Source: Rhodobacteraceae bacterium Araon29 | Lineage (GTDB): Bacteria > Pseudomonadota > Alphaproteobacteria > Rhodobacterales > Rhodobacteraceae | Assembly (NCBI GenBank): GCA_039640505.1 | Contig: CP046865.1 | Span: forward strand, 2,843,501 to 2,907,500 | DNA: 64,000 nucleotides | Reading direction: 5' to 3' | Part shown: piece by piece, positions 9,390 to 20,597 of the stretch | Layout of the letters: every line of letters starts with the position of its first letter | Position numbering within the stretch: position 1 is the stretch's first letter | Made by a program: the position numbers and the translations under genes | The notes under the pieces: model-generated | Told to the model about the DNA's origin: nothing | The model's input: the letters and a program-made list of their open reading frames with translations, nothing else | The model's database searches: none

Positions 9390-10117
9390 CGGCCAAGCAC
9401 CTGCATTAAAGCCTGCCTATCCGTAAGCGACGGGTCAAAGCGGCCAGTCTCAAGATAGATGAGCACCTGCGCCATGACCGCAGGTGAATTCATCATAAAG
9501 GTATGCGTGACCGGCAAAATGATATGATCGCTCATGCCGTCCACTTTGGTCGAGGCAACGGCCACCTTGCCATCATCCTGACCGTCAATCAGGGCAGAAT
9601 AGGCCGGATTAACGGTTTGCGATCCAGCGATGACCCCAAGATCAAAGTCCACATCGGGCAGACGCAGAATGACGCCGTCTTGTCCCAGCTCAAGCGCAGC
9701 AGGTCCATTAATCCATTGAAAGGGCGGTAAATCACCCAACACATCTACCAACTCAGACCCGTGGTTTGGCGGCGCCAGCATCACCACCCGTCCAAGATTT
9801 TCAGGGCGGTTTTCCGCCAACCAGTAACGGGTTAGAATACCGCCCATAGAATGGCTGACAATATGCGTTGTTTCGCCCCGGCAAGCGTCAAAACCGGCCG
9901 GTAGGACCAATCCAGCCAACGTATCAATCGATGCTTTCCTTGAGGGGTAATCCATCAGCGCGGTGCGATAGTCTTGCCGCTGCAAAACTTCGTTGAGCAA
10001 GGTTAAAGACAAAGACGAGCGTGCCAGACCATGCAGTAGAATAACACAGTCCGCGCGCGCGCTGATAGGGGCAAACGCGAGAATGAAAACCATTATCCGA
10101 AGCATATTTTGGATCAT
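9386..10117 (-). CDS. Secreted alpha/beta hydrolase, lipase-like
   Basis: A 243-aa protein with a signal-like N-terminus (a hydrophobic stretch ending APISARA) followed by [11 protein letters not shown] and the nucleophile elbow [11 protein letters not shown]. This layout resembles triacylglycerol lipases/acetyltransferases of the PGAP1 type; the substrate is unknown. I use the ATG at 10117, which has AGGATAA upstream and overlaps the previous stop by 1 bp (TGATG). The frame stays open further upstream only as antisense of the EamA gene. Probably periplasmic. Confidence 0.82.
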   Translation of the reverse strand: MIQNMLRIMVFILAFAPISARADCVILLHGLARSSLSLTLLNEVLQRQDYRTALMDYPSRKASIDTLAGLVLPAGFDACRGETTHIVSHSMGGILTRYWLAENRPENLGRVVMLAPPNHGSELVDVLGDLPPFQWINGPAALELGQDGVILRLPDVDFDLGVIAGSQTVNPAYSALIDGQDDGKVAVASTKVDGMSDHIILPVTHTFMMNSPAVMAQVLIYLETGRFDPSLTDRQALMQVLGR

Positions 10118-10977
10118 CAATTTATCCTGTTTGTGGATTTTCGGCGGGGGGCAAGCGGCAGAACCGATAGAGCAATACCGCCAAGAACCACCGCAGCCGC
10201 GCCAAGGGCCGTAGTGCCAATCACCTCGCCAAGCAGAAGCGCGCCGCCAAGCAGCGCAAGCACCGGCACGCTGAGCTGAGCAACAGCCGCCACACCGGCA
10301 GTTATTTTTGGCAGAACCGAATACCAGAGCGCATATCCAAGCCCCGAGGTTACAGCACCGGACAGCACTGCCAAAAAGGCGCCATAGGCGCTTATCCCAT
10401 CTGGCAGGATTGCCACGGCAGCAACCCCAAGTGGCACCGCATAGATGAAATTTCCTGCCGTATCGGCCAAGGCATCCACGACCTTGCGCCCGATCAGCGA
10501 ATAGACCCCCCACCCTGCGGCAGCTGCAGCCATCAAAGCCGCGCCGAGCGGATGAACGGCTGCCTCACCCCCGGGCCACAAAAGCCAGCATAAACCGCCA
10601 AACGCAATCAGCGCCCCAACCCAACGTCGCGTTGGAATAGGTTCGCCCAAAATGACCGATCCGGCAAACATGGTGATCTGAACCCCGCCAAACAGGATCA
10701 GCGCACCAAGTCCGGCGGGCAAGGTGACGTAAGCAAAGGAAAATCCAAGCACATAAAGCGACAGCGCGAGCATACCGTAAGGCTGAAACCGAGGCAGTGA
10801 AAATCCGCCGCCACCGCGCGCGCGCAGCAGCAGCGCAAGGCAAAGCGCGCCTGATATAAGCCGCAGCGCCGCGAAAGATGACGGACCGATCGTACCAGTT
10901 TGGAGTGCGGCGCGGTTGAGCAGTGAATTGGCGGCAAAAGCCACCATCACCACGATTATTAAACTCACAAGCCGCAC
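10117..10977 (-). CDS. EamA-domain (DMT superfamily) transporter
   Basis: A 286-aa integral membrane protein with about ten hydrophobic helices in two repeated halves, as in EamA/RhaT-type metabolite exporters. Recognisable stretches are [12 protein letters not shown] at the start and [15 protein letters not shown] in the second half. The substrate cannot be predicted. First gene of the coupled unit with the secreted hydrolase and PhnM. Confidence 0.88.
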   Translation of the reverse strand: MRLVSLIIVVMVAFAANSLLNRAALQTGTIGPSSFAALRLISGALCLALLLRARGGGGFSLPRFQPYGMLALSLYVLGFSFAYVTLPAGLGALILFGGVQITMFAGSVILGEPIPTRRWVGALIAFGGLCWLLWPGGEAAVHPLGAALMAAAAAGWGVYSLIGRKVVDALADTAGNFIYAVPLGVAAVAILPDGISAYGAFLAVLSGAVTSGLGYALWYSVLPKITAGVAAVAQLSVPVLALLGGALLLGEVIGTTALGAAAVVLGGIALSVLPLAPRRKSTNRIN

Positions 10978-11363
10978 CCAAGCATCCTTTTGTCATCTAC
11001 CCAGCTTCTTACCATAAGCACCAGATAAAAAAAGAGGGCCCAGCACAGGTTTTGTCCCAAGAATGCAAGCTGTATTTCAATTTTAGCACCTTTGGGCCTT
11101 TGGTTTTTCTGCTGATTGTTACGGATTGGGTAAACGTCTATATCCCAGCCGCTGTTAGCCGTATGTAGTGCCGTAATCCGCGCTTAAGCGCTGGAATATT
11201 TTCCAAGTTTTCTGGTGGCAACACTTTATATCCCCAATCCCATGGGTTTTTAAATACAGGGCTGAGCCGGTTTTGGCTCTTAAATAGTGGATTTACACCT
11301 CTGCCTGCCGCGCCCTTTATACTTGGCGGCGCAGCGAGCCTGTTTCTACACTGCAAATTTTGG
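10978..11363. other. 386-bp intergenic stretch, no convincing gene
   Basis: Two overlapping short open frames (plus to 11168, minus 11138-11395) have no ribosome site, no recognisable family and no common codon pattern, so I do not call them. The stretch holds a perfect 12-bp palindrome GCGCTTAAGCGC at 11180-11191 and a 5-bp hairpin GAGCC/GGCTC at 11264-11279. It may hold the promoter of the EamA unit and the trailer of the small membrane protein. Confidence 0.5.
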
Positions 11364-11720
11364 TTATGCCGTGAGGAACCAATAGATAACTGCAAGGGCG
11401 GTCAATACAATCGGCCCTATTCGCGCGGCAACCGGCGCGCCGCCGCGAAACTGCATGAACAAAGTGCTCGCCTGTGTAATAATAAGTCCCGCGATAGCCC
11501 ATTTCACTGCGGTCAAAGACACTTGGGCCGGAACGGTAAGGTTAAGCAGGATCGCGGCCGCCATAATAAGCAAGCCAGCTCCATTGATTTTCATTAAGGT
11601 TGGGCTTTGCCCAAGCATTTCCCCGAACCAAGCCTTTGCACTTTTGGTGCCTAAAAGCGCACCTAAGCCCATTAAGCCTGTCCAACCCGCAATCGCGAGT
11701 CCAATTACCCATGTCACCAT
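11364..11720 (-). CDS. Small integral membrane protein, unknown function
   Basis: A 118-aa protein with four hydrophobic segments (about 1-23, 38-57, 65-83 and 98-116) and short loops; the layout resembles small DoxX-like or DUF membrane proteins, but I do not recognise a family. The ATG at 11720 has AAAGGGA upstream and gives a direct membrane start (MVTWVIGLAIAGWTG); a longer frame to 11756 is less likely. It lies downstream of groEL beyond a strong terminator and so has its own promoter. Confidence 0.65.
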   Translation of the reverse strand: MVTWVIGLAIAGWTGLMGLGALLGTKSAKAWFGEMLGQSPTLMKINGAGLLIMAAAILLNLTVPAQVSLTAVKWAIAGLIITQASTLFMQFRGGAPVAARIGPIVLTALAVIYWFLTA

Positions 11721-11976
11721 TGTGATGATTCCCTTTAGTTTTATAAAACACCGCATCTCGTGACATCACGGCTAAAGATAGATGTCAAGATTGCCTAACC
11801 ATGGCGCATCTATTTTGCACAATGGCAATCCATAAATCGCAGTTCGATTCCTGATTGCACTCAGGAAGACGCGCGCATCACAAGGACTTAGTTTACCGCA
11901 AAATATCGCAGGGTGTTTGCCAATCTATTATGTCACTCATTCCCCCAAAAAAATCGGTGATTTGGGCCATAAAAAA

Positions 11977-12001
11977 AGGTCCGGCTGAAACCGCCGGACC
12001 T
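11977..12001 (-). terminator. Intrinsic terminator after groEL
   Basis: A perfect 9-bp stem AGGTCCGGC / GCCGGACCT with a 7-nt loop, 30 bp after the groEL stop. On the minus strand it is followed by seven T residues. On the plus strand it is followed by TTATATTTTTT, so it can probably stop transcription from both sides. Confidence 0.93.
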
Positions 12002-12031
12002 TTATATTTTTTGCGCTAAAAAGCGGCTGGC

Positions 12032-13699
<1,668 letters not shown>

Positions 13700-13725
13700 C
13701 TAAAAAATTTCAATTAGGGGTACGA

Positions 13726-14013
13726 TTAGGCAATAATGCCTAGAATATCGCTTTCTTTCATGATCAAAAGCTCTTCTCCATCGAGAGTAACTTCTGTACC
13801 TGACCATTTGCCAAACAGAACTTTATCTCCTGCAGACACAGCCATTTCAATCAGCTCGCCACTGTCTTTACGGGCGCCTTCGCCGCATGAAACAACGATA
13901 CCTTCGGCTGGTTTCTCTTTTGCGCTTTCGGGAATGATTAATCCCCCAGCTGTTTTATCATCGCCTTCTACGCGACGGACCAAAACGCGGTCATGAAGCG
14001 GTGTAAATGCCAT
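13726..14013 (-). CDS. groES: Co-chaperonin GroES (Hsp10)
   Basis: The 95-aa heptameric lid of GroEL. The opening [20 protein letters not shown], the mobile loop [13 protein letters not shown] and the end ILMKE-type segment are standard. AAGGAG lies 8 bp before the ATG. A TTGACA promoter and a CIRCE operator sit 48-110 bp upstream, indicating HrcA repression. Confidence 0.98.
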   Translation of the reverse strand: MAFTPLHDRVLVRRVEGDDKTAGGLIIPESAKEKPAEGIVVSCGEGARKDSGELIEMAVSAGDKVLFGKWSGTEVTLDGEELLIMKESDILGIIA

Positions 14014-14060
14014 CTCTGAGGCTCCTTACGCTCAAATTTAAATTAAACCCTTGCGGGCCA

Positions 14061-14087
14061 TTATCACTCACACCAGGCGAGTGCTAA
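14061..14087 (-). promoter_or_regulatory. CIRCE operator (HrcA binding site)
   Basis: TTATCACTC - 9 bp - GAGTGCTAA matches the CIRCE consensus (TTAGCACTC-N9-GAGTGCTAA) with a single mismatch in one arm. It lies 47 bp before the groES start and immediately downstream of the predicted -10, where bound HrcA would block groESL transcription. hrcA itself is outside the window. Confidence 0.95.
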
Positions 14088-14094
14088 CGGAACG

Positions 14095-14123
14095 TAACTA
14101 GGTGTGGTTACCCTATCTGTCAA
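14095..14123 (-). promoter_or_regulatory. groESL promoter
   Basis: On the minus strand TTGACA (14123-14118) is followed after 17 bp by TAGTTA (14100-14095), a housekeeping-sigma layout. The expected start point falls at the edge of the CIRCE element. A heat-shock sigma promoter may overlap but is not clear. Confidence 0.7.
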
Positions 14124-14229
14124 CCAGCAAATGCAAAAAAACCAATTTAGTTCAGAACAGGTTTGCCAAATGGCGCGCGGGTAAAATAGAGTGCCATAAA
14201 AATCCTCTTAATACGCGCGCGCTGCCCTC

Positions 14230-16242
14230 TTAAATAGACAAACCGCGCCCCTTTAAAAGGGCCTCAACTTTTGGAAGTCGGCCACGGTAGGCGAGATAAA
14301 GCGCCTTAGGATCGTCCGCGCCGCCACGAGACAGAATATTAGCCTCAAGAGACTTTGCCAAATCGGGATCAAACGCATCACCTTTTTCCTCAAACGCGGC
14401 AAAGGCATCGGCGTCCATCACTTCGGACCACATATAGCTGTAATAGGCACTTGCGTAATAGCCCCCAGAAAACACATGCCCAAACTGCGGCGTTGCATGG
14501 CGCATTCCGATCGCTGGCGGCATGCCCATTGATTGCAAAATATCATCCTGACGCGCGATAATATCTGTCGGCACGTCCTGGGTGTGAAACGCAAGATCAA
14601 CCATGGCCGAAGCCACATATTCCACGGTCTGAAACCCCATATCAAAGGTCGCCGCTTTCAGCACCTTGTCCAGCAGATCGGCAGGCATCGCGGCACCGGT
14701 ATCGACATGGGTGGCAAAGCGTTGCAAAACCTCCGGCACTTCGAGCCAATGCTCATAAAGCTGGCTGGGCAATTCCACAAAATCGCGCGGCACTGAAGTG
14801 CCCGACACCATTTCATAGCGGACATTTGACAGCATTTGATGCAGTGCATGGCCAAATTCGTGAAATAATGTGCGCGCATCATCATAAGACAGCAAAGCCG
14901 GATCGGATTTGGCGAAATTACACACATTGATCACAATCGGGGCTTGCACTTTGGGCAGTTTGGCCTGCGCGCGCATAGCCGAACACCACGCGCCTGAGCG
15001 TTTCGATCCACGGGCAAAATAGTCACCAATAAACAGCGCGATATGTTCGCCGTCGCGGGTCACTTCCCACGCGCGGCAATCGGGGTGGTAAAGCGGGATA
15101 TCAACCGGCTCAAAGCTCAAACCAAACAGCCGCGCGGCACAATCAAATGCTGCATCAATCATTCGGTCAAGCTGAAAATAGGGCTTAAGCGTTGCCTCAT
15201 CCAGATCATGCTCGGCCTTGCGCCGCTTTTCCGCATAATAGCGCCAATCCCATTTTTCTAGATCGCCATTAAGACCATCGGCCTGCATCATCGCGGTCAG
15301 TACTTCTGCGTCCTGCTCGGCGCGCGCTTTTGCTGGCGACCAGACATCATCCAGCAATTGGCGGACATTTTCGGGCGTTTTTGCCATCTCGGTTTCGAGT
15401 TTAAATGAGGCAAAGTCTTGATAGCCAAGAAGCGTGGCCATCTCTTGGCGCAGCGCCAACATCTCGCGCGCCAGATCACGGTTGTCGGTCGCGCCCCCGT
15501 TTGCACCCCGCGCAGCCCAGGCTTTATACGCTGTCTTGCGCAGATCCCGCTGCGGTGAAAACTGCATGAACGGCACCACCAAAGACCGCGACAAGGTGAT
15601 AATCGACCCCTCCACGCCTTTTTCAGCGGCGGCTGATTTGGCCGCAGCTTGCAAAAACTCAGGCAGGCCTTCCATGTCGCTGTCAGAGAGCTCCATATGC
15701 CAGTCGCGCTCATCTGCCAGTAAGTTTTGCGAAAACTCGGTGCCCAAAACCGCAAGGCGCTCTTTAATCTCTTTCATCCGCACCTCGGCCGCGCCAGTGA
15801 GCCCTGCGCCCGCGCGGATAAAATTACGGTGGGTCAGCATCAGCACCCGCGCCTGTTCATCATCTAGATCAAGCGCTTCACGTTTGGCCCAAAGTGCATC
15901 AATACGGGCAAAAAGCGCCTTGTTACCGTAAATCTCAGAGCTATGGGCAGATAATTTAGGGGAAAAATCGCGCATTAGTGCTTCGCGCGCTGCGTTACTA
16001 TCCGCGCCTGCGATGGTGTAGAAAGTGGAAAGAACTTTATCCAGCGCCTCGCCCGTTGCCATTAACGCTTCGATTGTATTGGCAAAGGTTGGCGACTGTG
16101 GATTATCCGCGATAACAGCCGTATCCTTCATGTCCTGCGCAAGCGCCTGCTCAAACGCAGGCGCGAAATCATCGTCTGATATTCTATCAAAAGGGGCGAT
16201 TTGAAACGGTGTGTCCCAGTCCGTCAGCAAGGGGTTAGTCAT
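14230..16242 (-). CDS. M3-family oligopeptidase / peptidyl-dipeptidase
   Basis: A 670-aa zinc metallopeptidase of the thimet oligopeptidase/Dcp/OpdA family. The zinc site LFHEFGHALHQML has its HEFGH at about 461-465, and the downstream VPRDFVELPSQLYEHW carries the third ligand. Full family length, no signal peptide, so cytoplasmic peptide degradation is likely. Whether it is Dcp (dipeptide release) or OpdA cannot be decided by eye. Confidence 0.93.
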   Translation of the reverse strand: MTNPLLTDWDTPFQIAPFDRISDDDFAPAFEQALAQDMKDTAVIADNPQSPTFANTIEALMATGEALDKVLSTFYTIAGADSNAAREALMRDFSPKLSAHSSEIYGNKALFARIDALWAKREALDLDDEQARVLMLTHRNFIRAGAGLTGAAEVRMKEIKERLAVLGTEFSQNLLADERDWHMELSDSDMEGLPEFLQAAAKSAAAEKGVEGSIITLSRSLVVPFMQFSPQRDLRKTAYKAWAARGANGGATDNRDLAREMLALRQEMATLLGYQDFASFKLETEMAKTPENVRQLLDDVWSPAKARAEQDAEVLTAMMQADGLNGDLEKWDWRYYAEKRRKAEHDLDEATLKPYFQLDRMIDAAFDCAARLFGLSFEPVDIPLYHPDCRAWEVTRDGEHIALFIGDYFARGSKRSGAWCSAMRAQAKLPKVQAPIVINVCNFAKSDPALLSYDDARTLFHEFGHALHQMLSNVRYEMVSGTSVPRDFVELPSQLYEHWLEVPEVLQRFATHVDTGAAMPADLLDKVLKAATFDMGFQTVEYVASAMVDLAFHTQDVPTDIIARQDDILQSMGMPPAIGMRHATPQFGHVFSGGYYASAYYSYMWSEVMDADAFAAFEEKGDAFDPDLAKSLEANILSRGGADDPKALYLAYRGRLPKVEALLKGRGLSI

Positions 16243-16283
16243 GAAATCTCCTATTGGTCAATCTTTATCTCTCAGGGCGCTCG

Positions 16284-17336
16284 CTAAGACGCAGAGCCGC
16301 TGCCGCAGATCGGGCAGTCGGCGCAGCGCGGCGCTTTGAGCCGCCGGCCTCCGCCGTAAAGCGCATCATAAATTAGCAATTCGCCCCGTAGCGGCGTGCC
16401 GGCCTTGGTGATTAGCTTCATCGCCTCGGCGGCCATCATCGCCCCGATTACGCCGGGCAAGGGCGCAAAAACACCAGCTTCAGCGCAGCTGGGCGCAAGC
16501 CCTTCGGCGGGCGCTTCGGGGAAAATACATTGATAACATGGCCCGTCGGTTTTGGGATCAAATACCGATAGCTGACCTTCCCACTGGCTCAGCGCGCCAG
16601 ATACCAGCGGAATACCCAACGCCACTGCCGTGCGGTTGGCCAGATAGCGCGTGTCGAAATTATCACTTCCATCCAGTACGATGTCGTATTCCGCAAAAAG
16701 ATCTGCGGCAATCTCTTCGGCAAACCGCCGATGATAGGGCTTTACGGTGACAAAAGGATTTTGAGCCTGCATTGCGGCTTGCGCAGAAAACACCTTGGCC
16801 GTTCCAATATCGGCGTCGCGGTGGATCACCTGCCGCTGCAGGTTGGCGTTTTCCACTTTGTCATCATCAATCACGCCAATGGTTCCGACGCCAGCAGCCG
16901 CTAGGTATTGCAGCGCTGGCGCGCCAAGCCCGCCAGCGCCGATGACCAAAACCCGTGCCTGTTTTAGGCTTTTTTGCCCCGGGCCACCGATTTCGCGCAG
17001 CACAATATGCCGGGCGTAGCGGTTTAGCTCGGTACTGGAAAAACTGTCTTCGTTCAACGGCGGGTCGAGCGCTGCGTCAACATTGGTTTTCTTCCTCAAG
17101 GCGGCAAGCACCCGTCGATACAGCAGCACCACTATCATGAGCGCTAGCGCTGTTGCCCAGGGCACAATGGTCTGGCCAGTTGCCATCCGTAGCGCGTGCC
17201 CGTCCGGCAACACAAGATGCATCAGCATGATACCTGCATAAAGCCCTGTGAGCAGGCCTAGCCGCAACGCACGCGGCCATCTTAAAAGCTGCCCACCGAA
17301 CCAGATAAGCAGCGCCAGAACAACAAGAAATATCAT
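16284..17336 (-). CDS. moeB: HesA/MoeB/ThiF-family adenylyltransferase with N-terminal membrane segments
   Basis: The E1-like domain (about residues 100-345) adenylates the C-terminal glycine of a ubiquitin-like sulfur carrier such as MoaD. It has the nucleotide loop VIGAGGLGAPALQYL, the region VENANLQRQVIHR, and a C-terminal zinc CADCPICG. Ahead of it about 80 residues form two or three hydrophobic helices, absent from E. coli MoeB, implying membrane anchoring. The start overlaps the dut stop by 1 bp (TAATG). MoeB and ThiF functions cannot be separated by eye; no other moa or thi genes are nearby. Confidence 0.85.
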   Translation of the reverse strand: MIFLVVLALLIWFGGQLLRWPRALRLGLLTGLYAGIMLMHLVLPDGHALRMATGQTIVPWATALALMIVVLLYRRVLAALRKKTNVDAALDPPLNEDSFSSTELNRYARHIVLREIGGPGQKSLKQARVLVIGAGGLGAPALQYLAAAGVGTIGVIDDDKVENANLQRQVIHRDADIGTAKVFSAQAAMQAQNPFVTVKPYHRRFAEEIAADLFAEYDIVLDGSDNFDTRYLANRTAVALGIPLVSGALSQWEGQLSVFDPKTDGPCYQCIFPEAPAEGLAPSCAEAGVFAPLPGVIGAMMAAEAMKLITKAGTPLRGELLIYDALYGGGRRLKAPRCADCPICGSGSAS

Positions 17337-17803
17337 TACCCTTGCCCCGTCGAGCCAAAGCCACCAGCACCGCGCTGGGTTGCACTTAAGCCGTCTGACA
17401 GCTCAAAACCTGCCTGAGTAACGGGTGCGACCACCATCTGTGCAATCCGGTCGCCGTGGGCGATATGAAAATCCTGACCCGAGGTGTTGATCAAAATCAC
17501 CCCAACATCGCCGCGATAGTCGCCGTCAATCGTGCCCGGGCTGTTTAAAAGAGTGATCCCATGTTTCAGCGCCAACCCCGATCTTGGCCGCAATTGCACT
17601 TCATAACCTTGGGCAATTTCCATCCGCAGACCGGTGGGGATTAAAGCCCGTGCGCCAGCGGCCAGAACCACCCCTGCCGCACGTTCATCAGGCGAAAAAT
17701 TGGCCCGAATGTCTGCCCCTGCGGCGCCAGATGTTTCATACATTGGTAAAGCCACCGCGCGGTCAGCAACCTCTGACCAGCTCAGTTTTATTTCAACCAT
17801 CAT
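17336..17803 (-). CDS. dut: dUTP diphosphatase
   Basis: Hydrolyses dUTP to dUMP and PPi, keeping uracil out of DNA and feeding thymidylate synthesis. The 155-aa trimeric-type enzyme shows its five motifs in order: [46 protein letters not shown] and the C-terminal [12 protein letters not shown]. It overlaps coaBC by 4 bp and moeB by 1 bp, forming a tight coaBC-dut-moeB unit. Confidence 0.98.
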   Translation of the reverse strand: MMVEIKLSWSEVADRAVALPMYETSGAAGADIRANFSPDERAAGVVLAAGARALIPTGLRMEIAQGYEVQLRPRSGLALKHGITLLNSPGTIDGDYRGDVGVILINTSGQDFHIAHGDRIAQMVVAPVTQAGFELSDGLSATQRGAGGFGSTGQG

Positions 17804-19011
17804 GCGTCCCTGTCAGTCGCCAAATACTGCGCCATCCTATCAGCCAGTTCACCGGCAACCTGCGCCTTGCCCATACGCGGCCAGCTTTCCGCGCCGTCTT
17901 CCGTGATGAATGTAACCGCATTTTCCGACCCACCCATAATGCCGTTCTCGGGCGAGACATCATTGGCAACGATCCAGTCACAGCCCTTGCGCGCGCGCTT
18001 TGCAGTGGCATTAGAAAGAAGGTCATCAGTTTCCGCGGCAAAGCCGACCACCAAATCGGGGCGGTTAGACGAAGATTGACTCACACTGGCCAGAATATCA
18101 GGATTTTCCGCAAACTCCAAAACCGGAAGCGCGCCTTTTTGTTTTTTAATTTTTGAACTGCTGACCGAAGCTACGTGCCAATCGGCAACGGCGGCAGCAA
18201 AAACAGCAGCATCCACCGGCAAAGCCGCTGCCACCGCATCGGCCATCTGCTGCGCGGTTTCCACGGCGATCACTTCGGCGTCCAAGGGCGGCGGCGCTGT
18301 GGCGGGCCCCGAGATAAAAACAACCTCTGCGCCGCGATCCGTCAAAGCGCGGGCGATGGCGCTGCCTTGCGCCCCAGAGGACCGGTTGGCGATATAGCGC
18401 ACCGGATCAATCGGCTCATGGGTAGGCCCCGATGTGACCAGAATTTTTTTACCAGCAAGTGTGCGGTTTTGCACCCGTGCTTCAACGGCCGCAACAATTT
18501 CAAGTGGCTCAGCCATGCGCCCCGGACCAAATTCACCGCAGGCCATATCGCCCTCATTGGGCCCGACAAAGCCGATACCGTCCGCCATTAGGCTATCAAT
18601 ATTTCTTTGTGTCGCCGCATGGGTCCACATCCGCACATTCATTGCCGGCGCAATCAGTACGGGCGTATCGGTGGCAAGAAGCAGTGTAGAGGCAAGATCA
18701 TTGGCATGACCGCCCACCATTTTGGCCATCAAATCGGCTGTGGCTGGCGCAACAACGATCAAATCAGCACTGCGCGACAGCTCAATATGGCCCATTTCCG
18801 CTTCAGATGTTAAATCAAACAGCGCCGTGTGAACTTTACTTCCAGAGAGCGCCGATACAGCCATGGGCGTGACAAATTCTGCCGCGGCAGAGGTCATCAC
18901 AGGCGTCACGCTTGCCCCGCGCTCGCGCAGGCGGCGGATCAAATCGAGCGATTTATAGGCCGCAATACCGCCGCCGATAATCAATAAAATTCGGGTATTT
19001 TCCAGCATCAT
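17800..19011 (-). CDS. coaBC: Bifunctional 4'-phosphopantothenoylcysteine decarboxylase / phosphopantothenate-cysteine ligase
   Basis: Two consecutive steps of coenzyme A synthesis in one 403-aa protein. The N-terminal flavoprotein CoaC domain has [16 protein letters not shown] and the APAMNVRMW substrate motif. The CoaB ligase domain starts near residue 190 with [20 protein letters not shown]. Length is normal. The dut gene starts within its stop. This coaBC-dut pairing is widespread in bacteria. Confidence 0.97.
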   Translation of the reverse strand: MMLENTRILLIIGGGIAAYKSLDLIRRLRERGASVTPVMTSAAAEFVTPMAVSALSGSKVHTALFDLTSEAEMGHIELSRSADLIVVAPATADLMAKMVGGHANDLASTLLLATDTPVLIAPAMNVRMWTHAATQRNIDSLMADGIGFVGPNEGDMACGEFGPGRMAEPLEIVAAVEARVQNRTLAGKKILVTSGPTHEPIDPVRYIANRSSGAQGSAIARALTDRGAEVVFISGPATAPPPLDAEVIAVETAQQMADAVAAALPVDAAVFAAAVADWHVASVSSSKIKKQKGALPVLEFAENPDILASVSQSSSNRPDLVVGFAAETDDLLSNATAKRARKGCDWIVANDVSPENGIMGGSENAVTFITEDGAESWPRMGKAQVAGELADRMAQYLATDRDA

Positions 19012-19083
19012 CCGCCTCGGATAGGGTTTCCCAAGACTCTAGGCGCTCTGATGAGGCTCTGCAAGAGCGGCCACTGCGCGCTC

Positions 19084-19959
19084 TTACAGAAAGTGATGCA
19101 CCTCTTGGACATTTTTTTGCAAGAAATTGCGCATTTTTCCAAACGCTGCGGCTTCCAGTTGCCGCACACGCTCTTTTGATAGCCCCATTTCCTGACCCAA
19201 GGATTCCAATGTTCTTGGCTTTTCGCGCAGCTTGCGCTCACGAACGATGAACTGCTCACGGTCATTTAGTGATGTAAGCGCGTCGCTCAGCCATAAGCGC
19301 AGTTTACCTGCGTCATGATCATCTTCAAAGGTTTCGTCGGCCTGCTGGCTATCATCTTGCAGCGTTTCGATCCATTCGCGACCCTCGTCGTCAGATGATT
19401 GAACCGCATTTAAGGAAAAGTCTGATCCAGACAGCCGTCCATCCATCATTTCGACATCCTGCAGTGGAACGCCAACTTCGGTGGCTATCTTCTGATAGAG
19501 CTGGTGCTTGTCCAGCTGTTCACCCTCTTGAGCAGCTTCGCGCTCGATCTGGGCCTGCACGCGGCGCAGGTTGAAGAACAACGACTTTTGGCTACTGGTT
19601 GAACCAGTGCGCACCATCGACCAGTTGCGCATCACATAATCCTGAATACCGGCTTTAATCCACCAGACCGCATAGGTCGAAAACCGAACGCCCCGGTCTG
19701 GATCAAACTTGTCAGCGGCTTTCATCAACCCCAATCCGGCCTCTTGGATCAAATCATTCATCGGCGCCCCATAGCGTTTAAACTTAGACGCCATTGAAAT
19801 CGCCAGACGCATATATGCATTGATCAAGCGATGCAAAGCCTGCTCATCGCGGTGATCCCGCCACGCATATGCCAGCTGCAATTCGGTTTCTGCGTCTAAA
19901 AGCTCAGCTTTCATCGCCCGCCGCGAAAACATTTTTTCTGATACGCCATCAAAAGCCAT
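19084..19959 (-). CDS. rpoH2: RNA polymerase sigma-32 factor, RpoHII type
   Basis: A 291-aa sigma-70 family factor. Region 2 (NDLIQEAGLGLMKAADKFD, then RFSTYAVWWIKAGIQDYV) is intact, the RpoH-box-like stretch SQKSLFFNLRR follows, and a region 4 helix-turn-helix (LGQEMGLSKERVRQLE) ends the protein. The opening MAFDGVSEKMFSRRAMKAEL resembles RpoHII of Rhodobacter, which runs the singlet-oxygen/oxidative response, rather than the heat-shock paralogue; that subtype call is from memory of the family. A GAGAGG ribosome site precedes the start. It diverges from cobP. Confidence 0.9.
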   Translation of the reverse strand: MAFDGVSEKMFSRRAMKAELLDAETELQLAYAWRDHRDEQALHRLINAYMRLAISMASKFKRYGAPMNDLIQEAGLGLMKAADKFDPDRGVRFSTYAVWWIKAGIQDYVMRNWSMVRTGSTSSQKSLFFNLRRVQAQIEREAAQEGEQLDKHQLYQKIATEVGVPLQDVEMMDGRLSGSDFSLNAVQSSDDEGREWIETLQDDSQQADETFEDDHDAGKLRLWLSDALTSLNDREQFIVRERKLREKPRTLESLGQEMGLSKERVRQLEAAAFGKMRNFLQKNVQEVHHFL

Positions 19960-20063
19960 CTTTTAAACCTCTCTCACATAATCAACCGTGATCTTCATTC
20001 ATCATTGTGTTTTGTATTAGAGTTACGCACAAAGATATTAACTGGATCACTTCGGATAAGAAA

Positions 20064-20597
20064 ATGGGACAACACATTGCTTTGGTGCTTGGTGGCGCCG
20101 CATCGGGAAAATCAAGTTGGGCAGAAGCCTATGCAGCGTCGCTTGCGCAAGATTTAATCTATGTCGCAACCGCACAAGCATTTGATAATGAGATGAAAAA
20201 TAAAATTTTTGCACATCAATCCGCGCGTTCTGACCGTTGGAAAACCTTCGAAGAACCGCTTAATCTTGCAGGGCTTATAGGGACATTACCAGCAGATCAC
20301 TCGGTGTTGATTGATTGTGCCACCATGTGGCTTAGCAATCAGATGCTTGCGGAAAAAAATTATGATCAGGCTGGTGATGCACTGCTTAAGGCGCTTCCGG
20401 CTGCGGCCTCTCCGATTGTGATTGTAAGCAACGAAGTGGGGCACAGCGTGGTGCCGGAAAATGCCCTTGGGCGGCAGTTTCGCGATGCCCAAGGGCAGTT
20501 GAACCAACGCCTCGCTGCCGCTGCAGATTTGGTTGTAATGATTACAGCTGGTTTGCCAATGGTTTTAAAAGGTCAGATTGCCGAGAGCCGCTCATGA
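20064..20597 (+). CDS. cobP: Adenosylcobinamide kinase / adenosylcobinamide-phosphate guanylyltransferase
   Basis: Phosphorylates and then GMP-loads adenosylcobinamide in late cobalamin assembly. The 177-aa protein begins with the Walker A loop ALVLGGAASGKSSWAE and has the CobU pattern YVATAQAFDNEM and IDCATMWLSN. I use the ATG at 20064, preceded by GGATAAG; an upstream in-frame ATG at 20007 adds residues foreign to the family. The next gene overlaps by 4 bp. No cobalamin riboswitch is visible in the short leader. Confidence 0.94.
   Translation: MGQHIALVLGGAASGKSSWAEAYAASLAQDLIYVATAQAFDNEMKNKIFAHQSARSDRWKTFEEPLNLAGLIGTLPADHSVLIDCATMWLSNQMLAEKNYDQAGDALLKALPAAASPIVIVSNEVGHSVVPENALGRQFRDAQGQLNQRLAAAADLVVMITAGLPMVLKGQIAESRS

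Noticed and set aside
10118-10513. Upstream extension of the secreted hydrolase
   Set aside because: Lies inside the EamA gene in another frame; Trp/Cys/Arg-rich translation unlike a real N-terminus; ATG at 10117 has a ribosome site and signal peptide.
11138-11395. 85-codon minus-strand frame and an 81-codon plus-strand frame (10923-11168) in the gap
   Set aside because: Neither has a ribosome site, recognisable family or clear codon usage; possibly remnants, but not supportable as genes.
17584-18156. 190-codon plus-strand frame across dut and coaBC
   Set aside because: Antisense to two core genes in conserved frames.
19960-20063. Possible cobalamin riboswitch upstream of cobP
   Set aside because: The leader is only about 100 bp and I find no B12-box-like sequence.
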